DNA from: Puniceicoccaceae bacterium
Lineage (GTDB): Bacteria > Verrucomicrobiota > Verrucomicrobiia > Opitutales > Coraliomargaritaceae
DNA length: 10,188 bases
Reading direction: 5' to 3'
Assembly (NCBI GenBank): GCA_003566795.1
Contig: PXBU01000362.1
Location: 1-10,188, forward strand
The notes below the pieces were generated by a model. The model did no database searches and was not told the origin of the DNA. It saw nothing but the letters and a program-made list of their open reading frames with translations. A program made the position numbers and the translations under genes. The stretch's first letter is position 1. Every line of letters starts with the position of its first letter. Positions 1 to 6,567 of this stretch are shown one piece after another.

Positions 1-150
1 AAGCAACAGGACAAGCAGGTCTATGTGATTGAGGTCAACGACAACCCCAGCATCGAACACCGCGTGGAAGACCGCTACCTCGGCGACGAACTCTACATGA
101 TGATCATGCAGGAGTTTGCCGACCGCCTGGAACAACGGGGGCGTAACTGA
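1..150 (+). CDS. C-terminal fragment of a RimK-like ATP-grasp ligase (5' end outside window)
   Basis: The window opens inside this gene; 49 codons and a TGA remain. The fragment contains VIEVNDNPSIEH (residues 9-20 of the fragment). This fits the last ATP-grasp strand, in which the acidic residue (E11) and Asn (N13) bind the Mg ions that hold ATP, followed by the Asn-Pro-Ser turn typical of RimK-type amino-acid/peptide ligases. An acidic and basic helix follows to the end. ATP-grasp enzymes of this group activate a carboxylate as an acyl-phosphate and form an amide bond, often adding amino acids to a peptide or protein. The TGA overlaps an ATG at 150, and the next gene encodes a GNAT/C39-peptidase fusion, a partner commonly seen beside RimK-family proteins. 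The RimK assignment rests on this short tail plus the neighbour, so another ATP-grasp subfamily is possible. Confidence 0.72.
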   Translation, partial: KQQDKQVYVIEVNDNPSIEHRVEDRYLGDELYMMIMQEFADRLEQRGRN

Positions 151-155
151 TGATT

Positions 156-187
156 TCAGAGGCCAGAACTCAGAAGTCAGAGGCCAG
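156..187 (+). repeat. Short direct repeat (11-bp units, period 21) at the start of the GNAT/C39 gene
   Basis: The 11-mer TCAGAGGCCAG occurs at 156-166 and again at 177-187. The ten bases between them (AACTCAGAAG) are a related CAGAA-type sequence. The repeat lies between the ligase stop codon and the preferred ATG at 201. If translated from the ATG at 150 it would give a low-complexity SEARTQKSEARK peptide, unlike a GNAT N-terminus. It looks like an expanded intergenic sequence, not a coding one. Confidence 0.6.
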
Positions 188-200
188 GAAACATTTACCC

Positions 201-1319
201 ATGAAAACAAACCTGTGCATACGCCCAGCCAAGGTGGAGGATCTCGATGCCCTGGTTGCTCTGGAGGAACTTTGCTTCGCCACGGACCGCTTGAGTCGTC
301 GCTCTTTCCAGCGCTGGTTGAAAGGGGAGCATTGCCTTTTTCAGGTGGCCGTTTCCGACGACCGTTTACTTGGATATGGACTGGTATTATTGCACAGCGG
401 CACCCGTTTGGCCCGCCTTTATTCGATCGCCGTGGCACCGGATGCGCGGGGTCGGGGAATCGCACAAAAGCTTGTCCGGGCGCTGGAGGAAGCTGCGGAG
501 GAAGAAGACCGTTTCGTCATGCGCCTCGAAGTGGCCAAAGCGAATGCCGGTGCCATCCGGCTCTACGAGCAGCTCGGCTACTCGGTGTTTGACGAGTGGG
601 AGGACTATTACGAGGACCACTCCGATGCCCTGCGCATGCAAAAGCGCATCCGTTTTCCGGAACACACGCGGAGCGACTTGCGGGTGCCGTGGTTTGGCCA
701 GTCGACTGCCTTTACCTGTGGGCCGGCCTGCTTGTTGATGTTGATGGCAGCAATCGATCCGCAATTGCCGGTCAGTCGACAGCTGGAGTTGGACCTCTGG
801 CGCGAGGCGACGACGATCTACATGACTTCGGGGCACGGTGGCTGCCATCCGGTGGGGCTGGCTCTCGCCGCGCGGGCGCGGAAATTCGATGCCGAAGTTT
901 ATTTGAGCCAGCTGACCACTCCTTTCCTGGAAGGCGTCCGCGCCGCTCATAAGAAAGAGGTGCTCGATCTCGTCCATGCGCAGTTTATGGACCGTGGACG
1001 TGCCTCCGGTGTGCCGATCGTGCATGAAGCGATTACGGTGTTGCAACTGGAGCGGTGGCTTCAGGGTGGGGGATTGGTCATGGTTTTGATCAGCAGCTAT
1101 CGGCTCAACGGGGACAAGGCCCCGCACTGGGTCGTGGTCACCGCGCAGGACGAGCTGTGCTTCTACCTGCACGACCCCGATGTGGAAAAACTCACGCGCA
1201 GCAGCCTCGACTGCCAGGATATCCCCATCGCCAAGGAAGATTTTGCCAAAATGCTCTCCTACGGCAGCAACCGCTACAGCGCGGCCGTTGTTTTGAATCG
1301 ATTGTTTCCTTTTCAGTGA
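201..1319 (+). CDS. GNAT acetyltransferase fused to a C39-like cysteine peptidase
   Basis: A 372-residue, two-domain protein. Residues 4 to about 152 form a GNAT domain of RimI type. It begins CIRPAKVEDLDAL, has the acetyl-CoA pyrophosphate loop APDARGRGIAQKL (about 79-91), and ends with the NAGAIRLYEQLGY helix-strand motif. Residues about 160-372 are a papain-fold, C39-like peptidase. VPWFGQSTAFTCGPACL carries the candidate nucleophile Cys173 with the oxyanion Gln just before it. His309 lies in APHWVVV, and Asp325/Asp327 lie in LHDPD, which suggests an intact catalytic triad. There is no signal peptide or membrane segment, so it is probably cytosolic. I chose ATG 201, preceded by AGGA at 186-189, because the 17 extra residues from ATG 150 come from a direct repeat. 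ATG 150 would instead give TGATG coupling to the ATP-grasp gene. This fusion recurs beside RimK-like ligases; the substrate is unknown. Confidence 0.87.
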   Translation: MKTNLCIRPAKVEDLDALVALEELCFATDRLSRRSFQRWLKGEHCLFQVAVSDDRLLGYGLVLLHSGTRLARLYSIAVAPDARGRGIAQKLVRALEEAAEEEDRFVMRLEVAKANAGAIRLYEQLGYSVFDEWEDYYEDHSDALRMQKRIRFPEHTRSDLRVPWFGQSTAFTCGPACLLMLMAAIDPQLPVSRQLELDLWREATTIYMTSGHGGCHPVGLALAARARKFDAEVYLSQLTTPFLEGVRAAHKKEVLDLVHAQFMDRGRASGVPIVHEAITVLQLERWLQGGGLVMVLISSYRLNGDKAPHWVVVTAQDELCFYLHDPDVEKLTRSSLDCQDIPIAKEDFAKMLSYGSNRYSAAVVLNRLFPFQ

Positions 1320-1356
1320 TTGCCAAGACGGCACAGATTCGTTGTATCGGCGCACC

Positions 1357-1650
1357 ATGTCCGAAACACCACACATCGATATCGATTACGTCGCCAATCT
1401 GGCGCGGATCGAACTCACCGACGAGGAAAAGGCCAAACTGGGCAGCCAGTTGGACGACATCCTCGGTTACTTTGACAAGCTCAACGCGGTCGACGTTTCC
1501 GGCGTCGAGCCCATGGCACACGCCCACGCCGTGACCAACGTCTGGCGCGAGGGCGACCAGCCCGGCCCGGTCTTCGACCCCGAGGTGCTCATGCAGATGG
1601 CCCCCGAGTCGCGCGAGAACCAGGTCGTTGTGCCCAAGGTCGTCGAGTAG
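1357..1650 (+). CDS. gatC: Aspartyl/glutamyl-tRNA amidotransferase subunit C
   Basis: GatC is the small scaffold subunit of the GatCAB amidotransferase, which converts Glu-tRNA(Gln) or Asp-tRNA(Asn) to the amidated form in the cytoplasm. At 97 residues it has the normal length. It shows the family pattern throughout: an N-terminal helix with DYVANLARIELTDEEKAKL (residues 9-27), then the coil ILGYFDKLNAVDVSGVEPM. In known structures this wraps around GatA and reaches GatB. The usual C-terminal RENQVVVPKVVE completes it. I chose the ATG at 1357; an in-frame TTG at 1342 would add only MYRRT and is not needed. There is no clear Shine-Dalgarno sequence. The gene starts 37 bases after the GNAT/C39 gene on the same strand, so it may share its transcript. 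It is separated from gatA by a 260-base structured gap. Confidence 0.95.
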   Translation: MSETPHIDIDYVANLARIELTDEEKAKLGSQLDDILGYFDKLNAVDVSGVEPMAHAHAVTNVWREGDQPGPVFDPEVLMQMAPESRENQVVVPKVVE

Positions 1651-1671
1651 TCACAGCAAAGAATTTTTGGT

Positions 1672-1891
1672 AACCGCAGAGTTCGCAGAGGACACAGAGT
1701 GGATGGGGAGAGGATTTGAACCGTGAATTAACGTGAATGATTATTTTAGTTTAAACCTGTTGTTTTATCGGAGCATTCGCCTTGAGCTCAGATTTTCTGA
1801 GCTATTCCTGTTTCTAAAATTAACGTTCATTAACGGTTCCGCCTTTTTTACTCATTACTAGCCTCCGCGCTCTCCGCGAACTCCGCGGTTT
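1672..1891. repeat. Nested inverted-repeat (foldback) element filling the gatC-gatA gap
   Basis: The 260 bases between gatC and gatA are organised as a roughly concentric palindrome. Outer arms: 1672-1699 (AACCGCAGAGTTCGC...) pairs with 1864-1891, 22 of 28 positions, and all six differences are A/G transitions. Inner arms: 1718-1737 (GAACCGTGAATTAACGTGAA) pairs with 1820-1839, 17 of 20. ATTTTAG at 1743-1749 matches CTAAAAT at 1814-1820. At the centre a perfect 7-bp stem with a 5-base loop (AGCTCAG-ATTTT-CTGAGCT) lies at 1785-1803, and a GTTTAAAC palindrome lies at 1749-1756. Nothing in the gap looks protein-coding. It could be a non-autonomous repeat (MITE-like or a decayed dispersed repeat) or an RNA structure affecting gatA expression. 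The arms are visible in the sequence; the role is inference. Confidence 0.72.
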
Positions 1892-1910
1892 AAATTTCTC
1901 TTTAAGAATC

Positions 1911-3377
1911 ATGCAGGATTTACATTTCAAAACCATCACCGAACTCGCCGCCTTACTCGAATCGGGTGAGCTGACTTCGGTGCAACTCATGCAAGCGGTC
2001 ATCGACCGCACCGCCGCTGTCGACGAACAGGTCAAGGCTTTCCTCTCCTATGATGCGGACGACGCGCTGGCGCAGGCCAGGGCCTCGGACGAGCGGCGGG
2101 CGGCGGGTCAAGCGCTCGGCCCGCTCGACGGCATTCCCGTCGGCATCAAAGATGTGCTCGCCGTGAAGGACCAGTCAGTGCGTTGCGCCTCCAAGATGCT
2201 GGAGAACTATGTTTCCCCCTTCGACGCCACCTGTATCACCAAGCTTCGCCAAGCAGGCGCCATCATCTGGGGTCGGTTGAACATGGATGAGTTTGCCATG
2301 GGCTCGTCCACCGAGAATTCGGCCTATCAAACCACGGCGAATCCCTGGAACCTGGAGACGATCCCCGGCGGTTCCTCCGGGGGCAGCGCCGCCGCCATGG
2401 CCGCCGGCGAGGCCATCGCCACCCTCGGCACCGACACTGGCGGCTCCATCCGCCAGCCGGCCGCCCTTTGCGGGGTGGTGGGGATGAAGCCGACTTACGG
2501 GCTGGTCTCCCGCTACGGGCTGGTGGCCTTCGCCTCTTCACTCGATCAGGTCGGGCCCTTTGCCCGCACGGTGGAAGATGCCGCCATCGTCTTGGAAGCC
2601 ATGCTGGGCAAGGACTTGAAGGACTCGACTTCGATTGAGTCGCTGGGCGAGACCAACTACGCCGCTGCGCTGAAAGATAAAAAAGGCCCCTGGACGCTCG
2701 GCGTGCCCCAGGAATTCTTCGGCGAGGGGATCGACCCGGAAGTGAAGGCCAACATCGAACAGGCGGTGGACTGGTATCGGGGGCAGGGCTGCACGATCGT
2801 CGACATCTCGCTGCCGCACTCCGATCTGGCGGTGCCGGTTTACTACATCGTGGCTACCGCCGAGGCCTCCTCCAATCTCGCCCGCTTCGATGGGGTGCGC
2901 TACAGCCACCGCAGCGAGGCGGCCAAGGATGCCCTCACGCTCTTCACCAAGAGCCGGGGCGAGGGCTTCGGCGACGAGGTCAAGCGGCGCATCATCCTCG
3001 GCACCTACGTGCTCAGCTCGGGCTACTACGACGCCTATTACAAGCGCGCCCAAAAAGTGCGCCGCCTGATTCTAGGCGACTTCGAAAAAGCCTTCGAGCA
3101 GGTCGATGCGATTCTCACGCCGACCTCACCCACGCCCGCCTTCAAGCGCGGCGAGCGCACCGATGACCCGCTGGCCATGTATCTCAGCGACATCTACACC
3201 ATCTCCGTCAACCTGGCCGGACTGCCCGCTATTTCCGTGCCCAGCGGCTTCACCGAAAGCGGTCTGCCCATCGGCCTGCAAGTGATCGGCAAAGCCTTCG
3301 GCGAAGCCGAGATGTTCGCCATCGCCCACGCCTTCGAGCAAGGCCATGACTATTACAAGACCACCCCGAAACTTTAA
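1911..3377 (+). CDS. gatA: Aspartyl/glutamyl-tRNA amidotransferase subunit A (glutaminase subunit)
   Basis: GatA hydrolyses glutamine and releases ammonia, which is channelled to GatB for transamidation of mischarged tRNA. At 488 residues it is full length. It is an amidase-signature protein with the complete Lys-cisSer-Ser triad: Lys80 in PVGIKDVLAV, Ser155 in IPGGSSGGSAAA, and Ser179 in GTDTGGSIRQPAA. Further family blocks are DEFAMGSSTENSAY (126-139) and VGMKPTYGLVSRYGLVAFAS (190-209), with the C-terminal LAGLPAISVPSGF loop. The start MQDLHFKTITELAALLESGE is typical of the family. The gene follows the foldback element with only 19 bases between the outer arm and the ATG, and no clear Shine-Dalgarno sequence. 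Together with gatC and gatB it makes the enzyme complete. This implies that the organism makes Gln-tRNA and/or Asn-tRNA by the indirect route. Confidence 0.98.
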   Translation: MQDLHFKTITELAALLESGELTSVQLMQAVIDRTAAVDEQVKAFLSYDADDALAQARASDERRAAGQALGPLDGIPVGIKDVLAVKDQSVRCASKMLENYVSPFDATCITKLRQAGAIIWGRLNMDEFAMGSSTENSAYQTTANPWNLETIPGGSSGGSAAAMAAGEAIATLGTDTGGSIRQPAALCGVVGMKPTYGLVSRYGLVAFASSLDQVGPFARTVEDAAIVLEAMLGKDLKDSTSIESLGETNYAAALKDKKGPWTLGVPQEFFGEGIDPEVKANIEQAVDWYRGQGCTIVDISLPHSDLAVPVYYIVATAEASSNLARFDGVRYSHRSEAAKDALTLFTKSRGEGFGDEVKRRIILGTYVLSSGYYDAYYKRAQKVRRLILGDFEKAFEQVDAILTPTSPTPAFKRGERTDDPLAMYLSDIYTISVNLAGLPAISVPSGFTESGLPIGLQVIGKAFGEAEMFAIAHAFEQGHDYYKTTPKL

Positions 3378-3387
3378 AAGGAATTTG

Positions 3388-3418
3388 ATTAACCGCATAC
3401 CCGAACTCTGCGGTTAAT
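3388..3418. other. Perfect 10-bp stem-loop in the gatA-gatB gap, sharing a core with the foldback element
   Basis: ATTAACCGCA (3388-3397) and TGCGGTTAAT (3409-3418) form a perfect 10-bp inverted repeat around an 11-base loop. The segment 3402-3416 is an exact 15-base reverse-complement match to 1671-1685, the left outer arm of the gatC-gatA element, so the two gaps contain related repeat sequence. There is no T-run after the stem, so a classical intrinsic terminator is not supported. An RNA-processing or attenuation role for the 68-base gap is possible but unproven. Confidence 0.65.
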
Positions 3419-3445
3419 ACAGTGCACCCTTAGCTTTCTTTAATT

Positions 3446-4912
3446 ATGGACTACGAAGCCACTATCGGACTTGAAATTCACGTGCAGATTAAAACCCGCA
3501 CCAAGATGTTCACCGCCGCGCCCTACGAATACGGCGCGGCCCCCAACACCTTGACCGATGCGGTCGTGCTCGGGCTGCCGGGCACGCTGCCGGTGCTCAA
3601 CCACGCGGCCATCGAGAAGTGCGCCCAGCTCGGGCTCATGCTGGGCTGCGAGATCGCCGAGGTCTGCAAGTGGGACCGCAAAAACTACTTTTATCCGGAC
3701 TCGCCCAAGAACTACCAGCTTACCCAAAACGACCAGCCGCTCTGCCTCGGCGGGGAGGTCGAAATCGAGCTGGCCGACCCCGCCCGCAACGCCGCCGGGG
3801 AGCACCGCTGGGTCAAGCTCAACCGCATCCACCTGGAAGAGGACCCGGGCAAGCTGACCCACGAAGCCTTCGACACGCTCATCGACTTCAACCGCGCCGG
3901 GGTCCCGCTGGCCGAGATCGTGACCGAGCCGGACATGAGCAGCAGCGCGGAGGCCGTCGCCTTTCTCAATGCCCTGCGCAACCTTATCATCTATGCGGGC
4001 ATTTCCGACTGCGACATGGAGAAAGGCCAGCTCCGCTGCGATGCCAACGTGTCACTCAAGCCGGTCGGCAGCACCGAGCTCGGCACCCGCACCGAGATGA
4101 AAAACCTCAATTCCATCTCCAACGTCAAGGCCGCCATCGAATACGAGATCGAACGGCAGCGGGACGTGCTGGAGTCCGGCAATCTGGTCGTCCAGGAGAC
4201 CCGCCGCTGGGATGTCGACCAGGGCATCAGCTTCTCCCTCCGCAGCAAGGAGGAGGCCCACGACTACCGCTACTTCCCGGACCCCGACCTCATGCCGGTC
4301 GAGTTCGACCGCAACCGAGTCGAAGCACTGCGGGCCGAACTGCCCGAGCGCCCCTTCGACAAGCAGCGCCGCTTCGAGCAGGAATACGGTCTGCCTTACA
4401 CCGTGACCACCGTGCTCTGCCCGAACCGCGAACTGAGCGAGTTCTTCGAGGCCGCGCTGGAGACGCATCACTCACCCAAACTCATCGCCAACTACGTGGC
4501 CAACGACCTCCTGCGCGAGCTCGCCGCCGGGTCCGAGCACGGCGCACAGAATCTCAAAGTCAGCGCCTGCCAGCTCACGCCCGCCCACATCGGCACCCTG
4601 GCCAAGCTCATCGACGAAGGCGTCATCTCCAAACAGATCGCCAAGGAGGTCTTTACCGAAATGTTCGCCACCGGCGAGCTGCCAGACGCCATCGTCGAGA
4701 AGAAAGGCCTCAAACAAAGCAACGACACCGGCGAAATCGAAGCCCTCTGCCGCGAAGCCATCGCCGGCAACGAAAAAGCGGTCAACCAATACAAAGACGG
4801 CAATGAGAAGGCCATCAACGCCCTCAAAGGCCCCGTCATGAAAGCCACCAAGGGAAAGGCGAATCCCGCCATGCTGGATGAGTTGCTCAAGAAGCTGATC
4901 GATGAGGGGTAG
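3446..4912 (+). CDS. gatB: Aspartyl/glutamyl-tRNA amidotransferase subunit B
   Basis: GatB is the tRNA-binding and kinase/transamidase subunit. It phosphorylates the side chain of mischarged Glu- or Asp-tRNA with ATP and replaces the phosphate with ammonia delivered from GatA. At 488 residues it is complete. Family landmarks in order are YEATIGLEIHVQIKTRTKMF (3-22), CKWDRKNYFYPDSPKNYQLT (74-93), the GatB signature NRIHLEEDPGKLTH (126-139), RTEMKNLNSI (215-224) and SKEEAHDYRYFPDPDL (267-282). From about residue 340 the helical, YqeY-like tail domain follows, which contacts tRNA. The start is fixed by the conserved MDYEATIGLEIHVQ N-terminus. The gene follows gatA after 68 bases and ends the gat cluster, converging on ndh. 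There is no obvious Shine-Dalgarno sequence (TTTCTTTAATT before the ATG). Confidence 0.98.
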   Translation: MDYEATIGLEIHVQIKTRTKMFTAAPYEYGAAPNTLTDAVVLGLPGTLPVLNHAAIEKCAQLGLMLGCEIAEVCKWDRKNYFYPDSPKNYQLTQNDQPLCLGGEVEIELADPARNAAGEHRWVKLNRIHLEEDPGKLTHEAFDTLIDFNRAGVPLAEIVTEPDMSSSAEAVAFLNALRNLIIYAGISDCDMEKGQLRCDANVSLKPVGSTELGTRTEMKNLNSISNVKAAIEYEIERQRDVLESGNLVVQETRRWDVDQGISFSLRSKEEAHDYRYFPDPDLMPVEFDRNRVEALRAELPERPFDKQRRFEQEYGLPYTVTTVLCPNRELSEFFEAALETHHSPKLIANYVANDLLRELAAGSEHGAQNLKVSACQLTPAHIGTLAKLIDEGVISKQIAKEVFTEMFATGELPDAIVEKKGLKQSNDTGEIEALCREAIAGNEKAVNQYKDGNEKAINALKGPVMKATKGKANPAMLDELLKKLIDEG

Positions 4913-4987
4913 GGTCCGATCCAATAAGTTTTTCAAAAATCAATGCCCGTAGCGGGATGACGAGAGTCATTCCGATCAGTGGGCCCA

Positions 4988-5098
4988 ATGCGAGATGAAG
5001 AAAACATACCATGCGATGCTCTGATGTATCGCATTTACTGGACAAAAATAGACGGTGAATGGCGCATCCGCGAAGTCGCCGCGTTCGGCAGCTCCTGA
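4988..5098 (+). other. Doubtful 36-codon ORF or gene remnant
   Basis: An ATG at 4988 opens 36 codons ending in TGA at 5098. The C-terminal part reads YWTKIDGEWRIREVAAFGSS, with charge and aromatic spacing like a real protein tail. It is weakly reminiscent of the last strand of small NTF2/SnoaL-like alpha+beta proteins. There is no ribosome-binding site and no longer upstream frame: a TGA lies at 4958-4960. It may be the degraded end of a lost gene, a genuine small protein, or chance. I do not assign a function. Confidence 0.18.
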
Positions 5099-5145
5099 TA
5101 AGAATTTGGTTCGTCACCACTTGGCCTCGACCCATTTTACCCCCC

Positions 5146-5176
5146 AAAAAAATACTCTGAGCGGCATGATGCCGCT
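5146..5176 (-). terminator. Candidate weak intrinsic terminator for ndh
   Basis: Read on the minus strand after the ndh stop codon, AGCGGC-ATCAT-GCCGCT (plus-strand 5160-5176) makes a perfect 6-bp GC-rich stem. The sequence CAGAGTA and a run of seven T's (plus-strand A's 5146-5152) follow. The T-run begins 7 bases after the stem, farther than in an ideal terminator, so efficiency may be modest. It is the best terminator candidate for the minus-strand gene, and it lies 25 bases beyond its stop. Confidence 0.45.
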
Positions 5177-5201
5177 GCCACTTTGCTAAGTGCCATTCGG
5201 G

Positions 5202-6551
5202 CTACTTCACGCTCACCGCTTTCGACTCGGAGCGCTTCTCCGTCTTGGTGCGGGGGCGTGCCTCGTCATTCCCGATCTCGAAGATCCGGTCCATCCCGGT
5301 GATGATCCGCGAGCCGCGCCGAAAGTTGACGTAGGAGTAAAACCACTGGAGCAGCACCGCGATCTTGTTGCGAAAGCCGATCAGGAAGATCAGGTGGACG
5401 AAGAGCCACGCCAGCCAGGCGGTGAAGCCGGAAATCGCCAGCTTGCCCATCTGGGTGATCGCCTTGGAGCGCCCAATGGTGGCCATTTGCCCCTTGTCGA
5501 AGTAGACGAAGGCTTTGTCGTCGCCATCCTTGCCATCGATTCGGCGGGTGATTCGACGCGCGACGTAGCGCCCCATTTGCATCGCCGCCGGGGAGACGCC
5601 CGGCACTCGCTTCCCCTTGGCGTCGGTCAAATTAACAATATCGCCAATCGCGAAGACTTCCGGGAAGCCCGGCAGACTCAAATCTGCCGCTGTCTTCAGG
5701 CGCCCGGCGCGGTCCTTCTCGACCGGTAGCCCTGCGCAGATCGGGCTGGCCCGCACCCCCGCACCCCAGATGATGTTATCGGCCTCCATGATTCCATCTT
5801 CCAGTTCGACCACACCTTCGCGGATATCCTTGATCTTTTGATTCAGCCGCACTTCCACTCCCAAGTCCTCGAGTTGCTTTTTGGCAGAGGCGGAGAGTTT
5901 TTCAGAAAACGATCCCAGGATGCGTGGGGCCACTTCCAGCAGGACCACTTCAGATTTGGTGGCATCGATATTTTTGAAGTCCTGCGCCAGCACCCGTTTG
6001 TCCAATTCCGCGATCGCGCCCGCCATTTCCACTCCAGTAGCGCCACCACCCACGACGATGGTGCGCATCAGACGCTCGCGTTTTTTCAGGTCGCGCTCCC
6101 GCTCGGCCTCTTCGAAAGACAGCAACAGGTTGTGCCGGATGCGGGTGGCATCATCCAAAGATTTGAGCCCCAGTGCATATTGTTCCCAATGGTCGTTGCC
6201 AAAGTAATTGGTGCGGGCACCCACCGCGATCACCAGGTAATCGTAGCCGATCGATTCGGTCTCGCGCAACTTCACCTCCCGTTCGGCCAGATCGATACTG
6301 ATCACCTCGTCCAGCAGGACGTGCACATTTTCCTGGTCGCTCAGTATCGAGCGAATCGGCTTGGCGATTTCGGGCGCCGACAGACCTGCCGTCGCGACTT
6401 GGTAAAGCAGCGGCTGGAACAAGTGGTGGTTTTGCCGGTCGACCAGCGTCACTATCACATCCTGCCGCTGCCGCAGGCCACGACAGAACTCGAGGCCGCC
6501 GAAACCGGCACCCAAGACGACGATGTGAGGCTTGTGTTTGTCTGCTCCCAT
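5202..6551 (-). CDS. ndh: Type II NADH:quinone oxidoreductase (NDH-2)
   Basis: A 449-residue FAD enzyme that oxidises NADH and reduces quinone at the inner face of the cytoplasmic membrane without pumping protons. The FAD Rossmann motif is VVLGAGFGG (G14, G16, G19). The NDH-2 marker QNHHLFQPLLYQVATAGLS follows at 40-58. The NADH-binding motif is IVVGGGATGVEMAG (G168, G170, G173), and the second FAD motif is VFAIGDIV (299-306). The quinone-site region reads GVSPAAMQMGRYVARR (318-333). A hydrophobic stretch at about 376-406 is rich in Trp, Phe and Leu and probably anchors the protein to the membrane. A highly basic, hydrophilic tail follows. I chose the ATG at 6551; an in-frame TTG at 6569 would add six residues. 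There is no Shine-Dalgarno sequence, and the ATG sits in the loop of an 8-bp hairpin. It stands alone, divergent from the pilT-like pair. Confidence 0.95.
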   Translation of the reverse strand: MGADKHKPHIVVLGAGFGGLEFCRGLRQRQDVIVTLVDRQNHHLFQPLLYQVATAGLSAPEIAKPIRSILSDQENVHVLLDEVISIDLAEREVKLRETESIGYDYLVIAVGARTNYFGNDHWEQYALGLKSLDDATRIRHNLLLSFEEAERERDLKKRERLMRTIVVGGGATGVEMAGAIAELDKRVLAQDFKNIDATKSEVVLLEVAPRILGSFSEKLSASAKKQLEDLGVEVRLNQKIKDIREGVVELEDGIMEADNIIWGAGVRASPICAGLPVEKDRAGRLKTAADLSLPGFPEVFAIGDIVNLTDAKGKRVPGVSPAAMQMGRYVARRITRRIDGKDGDDKAFVYFDKGQMATIGRSKAITQMGKLAISGFTAWLAWLFVHLIFLIGFRNKIAVLLQWFYSYVNFRRGSRIITGMDRIFEIGNDEARPRTKTEKRSESKAVSVK

Positions 6552-6564
6552 ACTGCGAGCAGAC
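6540..6564 (-). promoter_or_regulatory. Hairpin enclosing the ndh start codon
   Basis: Plus-strand GTCTGCTC (6540-6547) and GAGCAGAC (6557-6564) are a perfect 8-bp inverted repeat with a 9-base loop. On the ndh transcript the loop reads GCAGUAUGG, which places the AUG in the loop. One arm is the codons just after the start. Such a structure could modulate translation initiation, for example by temperature or a bound protein. It could also expose the AUG in a Shine-Dalgarno-less leader. The pairing is seen; the effect is inferred. Confidence 0.5.
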
Positions 6565-6567
6565 CAC

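Larger units (their letters stand above)
4913..5201. other. Convergent gap between gatB and ndh, mostly without identifiable genes
   Basis: These 289 bases separate two genes that point at each other. They hold an 8-bp stem with a GAGA (GNRA-type) tetraloop at 4954-4973, one G-U pair included. They also hold a doubtful 36-codon ORF at 4988-5098 and the hairpin plus A-run near 5146-5176 listed separately. A further CACTT/AAGTG stem-loop lies at 5179-5192. The gatB side lacks a hairpin followed by a T-run, so no convincing terminator for the gat genes is visible. Composition is more AT-rich than in the flanking genes. Confidence 0.6.

Noticed and set aside
387..1376. Long minus-strand frame of 329 codons opposite the GNAT-C39 gene
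   Set aside because: It is antisense to a gene with clear GNAT and C39 motifs, has low-complexity Arg/Gln/His-rich composition, and shows no family motif.
1651..1910. tRNA or other structured RNA gene in the gatC-gatA gap
   Set aside because: The paired arms are long and concentric, with no cloverleaf, T-loop or CCA features. They fit an inverted repeat better.
3619..4806. Plus-strand frame of 395 codons inside gatB
   Set aside because: It is a frame-shifted reading of gatB, extremely rich in Arg, Pro, Gly and Gln as expected from GC-rich codons, with no protein motif.
4887..5147. Minus-strand frame of 86 codons across the gatB-ndh gap
   Set aside because: It overlaps the end of gatB, has no recognisable motif and no ribosome-binding site. 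The hydrophobic stretch appears incidental.
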